Assembly: GCF_043290135.1 (NCBI RefSeq)
Contig: NC_134710.1
Coordinates: 136,050,155-136,114,154, forward strand
Reading direction: 5' to 3'
Length of the DNA: 64,000 bases
Origin: Rhipicephalus microplus
Lineage: Eukaryota; Arthropoda; Arachnida; Ixodida; Ixodidae
The notes below the pieces were generated by a model. That model saw only the letters and a program-made list of their open reading frames with translations. It made no database searches and was not told the DNA's origin. Positions within the stretch are counted from its first letter, which is position 1; each line of letters opens with the position of its first letter. A program made the translations under genes and the position numbers. Shown piece by piece: positions 56,870 to 64,000 of the stretch.

Positions 56870-59640
56870 TCATACAAGTGATTCGAAGTTTAAGCACTTT
56901 GCGCGACAGTGGCTTCTTTTGTATAAATTGGCCACTGCATTTCGGTCAGTGATGTCCAATGGGTGGATAGGAAGCACTGGTTTCATAAATATTTTGCATA
57001 TCGGTTCCACAAAACTTCTCCTGTGGCTTTCATCACATTGACCACATCGCAACACAGGTAAATTTGTCACAATATTGACGCTGTGCTTCATGCACTCCTC
57101 AAGAGGCTTTCGCAAAGATTTGCGGTCAGACAGCATAATGTTTACATACCGCTTAAGAACATGGAATACTCTGATACGCTGCTGTGTAGGATAGAACCGA
57201 CCACCATTGTCTTGGTGTGCGATCAGCCCATTCATACCAAAGTCCCCTTTTGGCTTATGGACTAGAGATATGCAACTGTCACACACAGTTTTTTCGCTCA
57301 CTACATGAGATATGTATCCAGCGACAAGTGCAATGGCAGCCATGTGTGGAGTAGGTAGGGAGCTGCTTGTCGACATGCACAGTTCTCGAAGTGCTTGCTG
57401 AGCAAGCTTCACATTTACAGATAGCGTGACTGTGCTGTCATCCACTTGAGCAACAGTTACTGCTCGTGAAGAGCAGAATGATGCAGAACTGTTCACGTTA
57501 CTTTTCTGTGGTGCTGCAACGATTCCTGTCTTCAGCATCTTCTCTATCCCACAAAGGGCACGTCGTTGCAGCCTGCCGTTCGTCTCAAAAATAAAAAAAA
57601 TGATTCTATTGGGTCGCTAAAAAACTTTCTTGTGAGAACAAACTGAAAGTTGCACTCGTTCAAAAGAAATCTTATGCACTCTACATTTGAGACGGTTGTA
57701 AACACTAGTGAATGGTATGTTTCCTTGCTTAAAAAGTTCTCCTATAAGCTGGCCTCCTTCAAGTCTTCCACATACTCAAAAAAAAAAAAACCAAGTTCAA
57801 GCCAGTGCAGCCTGTCTTCGGGGGTCAGAAAATTGTTTTGTATCAGGATTGTTTTGGTGAATGTGCCGTTGGAAATTGCTGACATCCATCAGCACAAATC
57901 ACCTGTACATGTTCGAAATGAGTTCCACGGTTGGACCTACATTTGGGAGCTTTAGATCACAAGTGTGACCTGCCTGATCCTTCGTGAAGTGCAAGGCAGC
58001 TGTGACCAGAGGCGAGAGCACTTGGATGGCTTTTCTCACTCCCATTTTTTCAATGTTTGTGGGGAAAATGTGCTTTCTAGTAAGAAAGCGAACTGGCTTC
58101 ACTGTGCAGCCTTGCTGCATCTTGTACAAGTCCTTGATATATACAGATGAGATTTCTTTATTCCCACCCATTTCTTTTGAGAGGAACTGCGACCGTACAT
58201 TCTTGATTATATGGCTTCGGTCAAAAGTCAGAAACAGCTGCCTCGAAGCATCAATTGGGTGGGGTATCCGGGTTCGCAGTTATCCTTTTGACAGAATTTC
58301 CATTGCAAGAACGTTTATCTTGTGGTTGTCCATCACTAACCGCACAATGCGGTATCCCACTTCTTCAGTTATCTTTATGATGAGCTTTATTGCTTTAGCA
58401 AGTAGCTCACCTGAACATCCTTTAGTAAAGAAGTAGCCTAAAGGAATTTTAAATCTGCCGTGCAGACCACAAAGCAGAAAACATAAAAGGAAGTTCGCAA
58501 GCTGACTTTTTCCCCACGTAGGCACAAGGTGGCTTAGGTCAGCACCTAAATCAACATTTCACAGAAATGCATCCCTCTGCTTATTATACCGAAGTTTTTG
58601 TTTGATACGCATCTCATCCACGACGAAGCTGCAGTGTTTTGACTGTGGAGATGTGAGGCACTCCAGCTCAGTACTCAGCCGTGCCTTCACCAAATCACTG
58701 AATCCGACCTCACCTACTGAATTTCCCAGGTGTTTCTGCAGAGTGGCTTGGTAGGGAAGGGAGACAGCTTCTCAATCCTAATGTGCTCATAGGGTTTTGT
58801 TGATAGGTGCCGTAATATAGTGCAGCTGTCTGTTGCTTCGGACCATGCCGGCTTTTTTGCCTTGTAGTTGATCACTTGATCTAAGATTAGCTTGGCCTTA
58901 AGGCTTGGCAGTTCTGAGTCTTCAACAACTTGCAGAAACTTGCTTACATGGCACTCGTCTTTCAGGCATTCACGCTCTTTCTTATATCTATCTACAGTGA
59001 GGCGCAACCTTTCATTTTGTGCCTTCAAACTTTTTTTCTTTCTCGCGCCACTTCTTTTTTTGCAAGTAGGCAGCTGACGAGTTTGATCCGTTCGTTTGTG
59101 TGCCAAAAGACCTCATAGCGCGCGCCGTAGGCACGAGATGCGGCACATTGCTGGCTTGAGGCAGTTGATGATTTTCCAAAAACTCACTTGTGACACAGGA
59201 AACGCCGCATCACGCAGTCTCTGCATCTGCTGCTGCTGTTTAAGGTGCAGATGCATCCAAGCAATCCACAGTCGCATTGTCCACAACACTTGGTCCTGTA
59301 CGGAGGTCTACATTAGGAGCGCGAGTATACGCTCTACGTGAGCTGTCTTTACCGGCGATGGTTCGCGCTTGCGTTTGGCGATGCTCGTGTCACTCCGCGG
59401 CCTAGGTGGTATTATTGGCCGGAGGTACGAAGGATAGGATCGAAAAACGCTGGGCGCGCTACCTTGCTTCAACATGCGCCTCTTGGTGTCTTCTCGGAAG
59501 TCGCTTTCGAGGACGTGGAGACTGCAGACAGCAGAATAGTTGGACGTTGAATTTGGCTGCCAGTTTTTCTTCGATATCACTTTGAGCCATTGTTCCCTCA
59601 GCGTTGTCTCCGCAGGGATCTCGTTAAACGATACGCCGGG
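56870..59640 (-). pseudogene. THAP9/P-type transposase of element D, broken
   Basis: From 59640 downward: THAP domain pieces (SFNEIPAETTLREQW in one frame, then NSTSNYSAVCSLHVLESDF and SAPSVF at 59540-59440); a helical linker (RLTVDRYKKERECLKDECHV at 59000-58940); the RNase H-like core with LLCFLLCGLHGRFKIPLGYF and IVRLVMDNHKINVLAM (58525-58280); then KEISSVYIKDLYKMQQGCTV (58171 on). In another frame near 57640 come FVLTRKFFSDPIESFFLF and RRTAGCND, and a C-terminal C-rich block follows (VCDSCISL, LPVLRCGQCDE) to 56870. Frameshifts near 59600 and 58700, and stops at 58280-58282 and 57899-57901, are visible. Block order equals that of element C, but the sequence is only distantly similar. It is inactive. 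Confidence 0.82.
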
Positions 59641-60012
59641 TTTTTTTTCTTACGTTGGCTCGATGCACAGAAGGGCACGCAACAATAAAGCATTTTTCGT
59701 AACCACGTGGTGTGCAGTAAAACACAAAGCAGCACACCAGAGCTTGTACACCGACAGACACGCCGAGAGAGCACCAACGCACTTCCACAGAACACCTGTA
59801 CTTTACTAGCACTGGCGCCGGTACGTTGGCGGCTGGCCGATAGTGTTGGTATAGGGACCTTAGGTAGTGTCATATGGTTGCGCCACCCTGCGGGAGCCAA
59901 GCACGTGAAAACGAGAAAACGGGAGAGGGTTTGGCAGACTCACCGGCGGCCACGCAGCAGGCATATAAAAATAGAGGCGCTGTCTAGGGATGCCTCGTCT
60001 TCGGTGTTTCAC

Positions 60013-60290
60013 AGCCCCGCCGCGGTGGTCTAGTGGTAATAAAGAAAAAAAAAAGCCGCGGTGGTATAGTGGCTAAGGTACTCGGCTGCTGACCCGCAGG
60101 TCACGGGATCGAATCCCGGCTGCGGCGGCTGCATTTCCGATGGAGGCGGAGCTGTTGTAGGCCCGTGTGCTCAGGTTTCGGTGCGCGTTAAAGAACCCCA
60201 GGTGGTCGAAATTTCCGGAGCCCTCCATTACGGCATCTCTCATAATCATATGGTGGTTTTGGGACGTTACACCTCACATATCAATATCGC
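60013..60290 (+). mobile_element. SINE, copy 9: full length with partial extra head
   Basis: A truncated head (GCCGCGGTGGTCTAGTGGTA, 60019-60038) is followed by an A-rich run and then a complete copy from 60055. That copy has the A-box region TAGTGGCTAAGG, B box GGATCGAATCC, the body with GGTGCGCGTTAAAGAACCCC, and the tail GTGGTTTTGGGACGTTAC...TCAATATCG. It is the best-preserved SINE here and the reference for the others. The head folds like a tRNA but continues into the body without a terminator, so it is not a tRNA gene. Confidence 0.9.
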
Positions 60291-60475
60291 TTAGGTACAA
60301 AGTGGCACAACTGAGGAAAACAATGTTTCAACCTTTTGTCTCTAGCTGCCCTAGCTCTGCCTAGACCACGATGTGGCTAATTGTTGTTGCAAAGCGTGAC
60401 ATAAGAGCCGCTGCTGGAGCCGTGACATTTTGTTCAGATGAATTAACGATCGCGGGCGTTACCTTAGTTGTGGGC

Positions 60476-61072
60476 AACATATGAGCTTTCCCCTAAAGAA
60501 AAGTCTCGGTACTTTCGCCTCGACCGCAAACCTAAATGCACGGACAGAGCACTTTGCGGGCCGCGATCACTGCACGCTATTTCGGATTTTTTTTTCGGAA
60601 GCATGTTGTCAAAGGGACCACTTAACGTTTGAAACTCGCAAAACGCTGTGCCGATTCAGTGGATATACGTACGTGTGTGAATGCTAAAGTCAAGTTTTAA
60701 AATAGGGAGTTTTAACAGCGCGAAAAAATACACGGCGGACAAGAAAAGGAAGGGGCAAGCGCCGCACGCTAATTTCGGATTTTCTGCGGGCGTGCCGCGA
60801 ACGGTGGCTCGCGTTACAACGTATGTGCAGTGGCAGCGACCACACTGCAAGGGCTCGCGGTGCGCTATTCTATAGCGCACAGCAAGCCCTTGCGGTGCGG
60901 TCACTGCCACTGCGCATGTGTCGTAACGCAAGCCGTCGTTCACGCTTTCGGCGATCGCGGCCCGTGAGGCCTGCAAAGTGCTGTGTGTAGCTTCCGTGCA
61001 TTTGGATTTGCGGTCGGGGTGAAAATCCCTAGACTTTTCTCTTGGGGGAGCAAACGTTATTCTAAAACTCAT
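60476..61072. mobile_element. large fold-back element
   Basis: The arms begin AGAAAAGTCTCGG near 60499 and, reversed, AGAAAAGTCTAGG near 61045. Both continue with CGACCGCAAAYC, AAATGCACGG, AGCACTTTGC and GGGCCGCGATC. A tight inner palindrome (60811-60929; GTGCAGTGGCAGCGACC paired with GGTCACTGCCACTGCGC) closes the structure. The left arm carries an extra ~196-bp segment bounded by the direct repeat GCACGCTATTTCGGATTTT / GCACGCTAATTTCGGATTTT (60572, 60767). No coding frame. Confidence 0.78.
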
Positions 61073-63110
61073 ATAGTGCCCGCAACTAAAGCAACGCCTG
61101 CGAACCTACGTTATTCCAACCTGCCTATTTTTGTTGGGTCTATATAGTTCTCCGTCCTTGTCTATACAGTCTGAATCTACCTACTTTCTGGCATATATAT
61201 TCTTGCAACAGCCTAGGTGGAGAACATCTGCATGTCGAAAGCACATAAAACTTCAATTGAAGCTGACATATGCGTCGGCTGTTCTATCATGTCAGTTCTG
61301 AAAGGTCCGCTGGGCATAGCTGCCATAGCTCAACCCAGCCATGCAGACTGCATAATAACTTTTTCTTAGCGCACACGGACAAACAGGGGGAACAACACCA
61401 CCGGAAGTTATTACACATTCATACCAACTAGCTCGTCTTGAAGTATATAACCCAGACTGTTCTGACTGATCTCAGAGATCCTGACACTTTCTGCGGTACC
61501 AATAATGTGTATTTTGTTAAAGATCACCTGATAAAGTAGAAGCAAGCCAACAAGACTGACAGGTGTCACCAAACTCCTATATTGGTTAACATGACATACT
61601 GTATGAATGGAATGGCCTGCGTGTGGTTCTAAACAAATGAGGACAAATTCATCACCATTTGGGGCTGCATATTTGCTTTATGTTGGTAAGTGGACAAAGA
61701 AATGTTTGAAGCTGACAAAACTAAAGGAGATTGCTTGTGACTACATTAATGTACTTTTACGCAAAGACTGCTGAACCGTTGGCACGATTAGATAAGAGAG
61801 TGTTGATGCTGTAAAAAAAGCAAAGAGCCTCCATGTCACACAGTTTATGCGGATACCACAGACCACTGCATAATTAGAGTGGTAGTTTACAAAATCTTGG
61901 CCTCAGATCTAGTCTTTGTCTCAGCTCTAGGATGAGGATTTACTCAAATCCCCTAAGTACATGGTTAAGGAGGATTGTCCACGAGGAGGTTGTTTTGCCC
62001 AGATTTGCAGCCCAGGCCTCCTATGTAAATATATGTTAGAGTGGAGCGATTGGTGTTGTGGAATATTCACTCTGGGGCTGTGCCAGTATTTGTGGGATAG
62101 AGTCGGTATGGAACCGCACACTTCGTAATGAGGTGTATTCGGGGCTTACATTTTGTGCACTGTAAAGCAATCCGGCAAGGAGTGTGTTTGTGCTTGCCAC
62201 AAGAGCGTGGTTTATTTTTTAGAAAAAGCTTCAGGCGGTATATATATAGGAAACTGTCTTCGGGTCATTCAGATGGATTTCAGACAGGCCCTTCATTCCT
62301 TGTGGTGTTCTGCACAGTTTAATATTGGCAGATGAATTTCAGGCCAACCCTGGAAAGTATATGGGAACACCAAGGTATCAAGGCCTCAGCGTGGGTTTGG
62401 GAGTTGCCCAAGAAGAGTGACCTGGCGTCGACTGCGGGTGGACTAATATAGCGAGATTATGATGTCCATGAGTAATGAGCTTATCCAGTACGTTAAATTT
62501 GGAGGGAGTTGGTTTGGCATGAAGGATGTTAAACTTTTTGCCACGAATAGATGATTCACTTCATAAATTGTGTTACTTTTCTCTAGAAGACCTTCAGGCC
62601 AGCTATTCATCATTTGTCTTTTATAGAAGTAAGCAAGAGATGAGCACCTTCATTACCAAAATTTGGCTGTACAAGTTTAAGGCATGCCATTTGTATTACC
62701 TAAAGTACCAGCATTTGAATGAATGATCGGTTCCTTAATTTTTGTTTCCTCTTGTCTATTTGCCTAATTAATACATCGGCCTTTCTCACCTATGTTCACA
62801 AGGCATGTAGTTGACTATATCCACTCTACAAATGCTAGTATTAAGCTAAAGTGTTTAAAATGTCATTTTTGTCATGTATAGGTCACAGTGCTTGGTCATC
62901 TTGTTGATGCTGTCGGTAAGCGCGGGAAGTTTCGCGGAATCACAGCAGCTTAATCATTCGCATTTGAAACGGCTATTTAAATAAAAAAGAGGAATGACAT
63001 GTAAGTGACCACCAAATATGCACGGCAAGGATTGCACGAGGCTTATGTTATCCAAAGAATCAACTTAATTAATTTTGTAGTCTGCAACTGAAAGGCATAG
63101 TGTTTGACTC
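61073..63110. other. gene-free AT-rich stretch
   Basis: No frame or repeat of a known family recognised on either strand. Confidence 0.4.
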
Positions 63111-63238
63111 CATCAGTGTGAAACAGTGCGAAGAAGAAAAAAAAACGAGGACATAGAAAGAAACAGACATGCTAGGCGCTCAGCCCTGTCCGTTTCTTTC
63201 CGTGTCCTCATTTCATTGTGCACTATTTCACACTGATG
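63111..63238. repeat. 128-bp inverted repeat (hairpin element)
   Basis: CATCAGTGTGAAACAGTGCG on the left pairs with CACTATTTCACACTGATG on the right. Inner arms AACGAGGACATAGAAAGAAA and TTTCTTTCCGTGTCCTCATT also pair. The loop is about 15-20 bp (GCTAGGCGCTCAGCC). Confidence 0.85.
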
Positions 63239-64000
63239 AAGCCTCACCAACAAGCTATACATCACCCTGTAGTGAAATTTATGACTGTTCACATTTAGCT
63301 GGCGATATGGTGTCGATAGGTCGGTGGGTTGCTCCTCGCGATAAACTTATTTGCATAGACTGTCGGGAAAGTTGTGCCACAAACAAGTGCCAGACAGCCA
63401 ACAGAAAGAAGGCAGAGGTCTGGAGTATGTCCCAGATCTATAATGGTACAGTGAATTGGAGCTGGAAGTTCCAAGCAAAATGGAGGCAGGCAAGTCGATC
63501 AACTAGGTAGCGGCTATAGGCTTCAGGATTTATTTACTGAGATACCTACAGCGCCCAATGGGCATTGTAGGGCGAAAGGACACTGCAAGCTCCTGCGACC
63601 TGGAACTGCCTCCTTCAATTCCTCTCTCATAGGCTGCAATGCCTTATTTTTTATCCTCTCTTCTTTTCATGCCAGCTTGCTAATGATCGAAATAATTTTT
63701 TTCATTATTTCCGCTGTTTCGTTATGTTCGTCGATGCACTGCACAACACCACATACACTGCATACCACATGACAAAGCAACTCTTTTGAGAGCTTAAATA
63801 AATAAAGTTTCTGAAGTGTGTGGAACAAAAAAAAAAAAAAACGCCAGGCCTGTGCGGAACGCGCAGCACAGCCACAGCGAAAGCTAGAAGAGCAGCCTTT
63901 TAAGAGCCTTGGCAAAGCACTCATTGGGTAACTACTGCAAGCACACTTGCTTGATACCCACTAGGGCATTAATCATTCTTTTGAGAAGCGTGGTATCCGC
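63239..64000. other. gene-free stretch
   Basis: A plus-strand frame running to 63510 (VSIGRWVAPRDKLICIDC...) shows cysteines (CIDCRESCATNKC) but matches no family I know. Poly-A lies at 63828-63841. Confidence 0.35.

Larger units (their letters stand above)
50957..59982 (-). mobile_element. P/THAP-type DNA transposon D, interrupted by a gypsy element
   Basis: The left end CAGCGCCTCCTTTATTTTTA then TATGCCTGCTGCG starts at 50957. Reversed from 59982 the right end reads CAGCGCCTCTATTTTTATAT then GCCTGCTGCG. TCTAGGG flanks both sides (50950-50956 and 59983-59989), a 7-bp direct repeat close to the 8 bp typical of P elements. The transposase remnant lies at 56870-59640 on the minus strand. The gypsy element at 51411-56515 sits in the 3' non-coding part. 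Without it, D is about 3.9 kb. Confidence 0.82.

Noticed and set aside
60055..60130. tRNA gene
   Set aside because: The A and B boxes are present but the sequence continues directly into the SINE body, and identical bodies occur elsewhere in the window.

Overview
This is eukaryotic genomic DNA with almost no dense coding. It has interrupted exons with GT/AG borders, tRNA-derived SINEs, at least six LINE fragments of several lineages, two Ty3/gypsy-type LTR elements and many terminal-inverted-repeat DNA transposons. The SINE, the LINE families and the abundant THAP/P-type transposases resemble what is known from hard ticks (Ixodida). An ixodid, or at least a chelicerate, is the best guess; this is inference from family resemblance, with no search done.

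Layout. 1-9.5 kb is a nested transposon block. A 6-kb minus-strand LINE (2144-8197) with a 14-bp target duplication lies 1 bp from the TA site of a mariner/pogo-like MITE (8215-9340). Both sit between inverted piggyBac-like ends at TTAA (1819 and 9543). 9.5-19 kb holds the only host gene recognised: minus-strand exons of a PARP2-type poly(ADP-ribose) polymerase (13606-14705: WGR domain plus the start of the helical regulatory domain). A possible upstream exon with a SUMO-interacting motif lies at 18615-18745. No catalytic-domain exons were found. 16.6-23.8 kb carries TTAA-flanked and other MITEs, an RTE-like LINE tail, a P/THAP transposase C-terminus (minus) and a THAP N-terminus (plus). 25.4-28.8 kb holds a LINE RNase H fragment and an internally deleted gypsy element (25957-28797). 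28.8-45 kb is mainly gene-free and repeat-rich: CR1-like tail, SINEs, AT microsatellites, local duplications, a coiled-coil TIR element, a MULE transposase fragment and a 5'-truncated LINE.

45.8-60 kb is the most structured part. A P/THAP element (C, 46492 to about 49774) shares its outer terminus with a following inverted pair of MITEs that form a ~930-bp near-palindrome (49775-50707). Next comes a second P/THAP element (D, 50957-59982) with matching inverted ends and a 7-bp target duplication. A Ty3/gypsy element (51411-56515) with 142-bp LTRs that look identical has inserted into D. 60-64 kb holds a tRNA-headed SINE, a large fold-back element and a short hairpin element.

Almost all transposon reading frames are broken by stops or frameshifts. 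The gypsy at 51411 is the youngest-looking element. No operons, CRISPR arrays or prokaryotic features are present. Nothing here is convincingly a new system. The most interesting observations are the P-element/MITE family with shared termini, the nested insertion order, and the PARP fragment with a one-base lesion.
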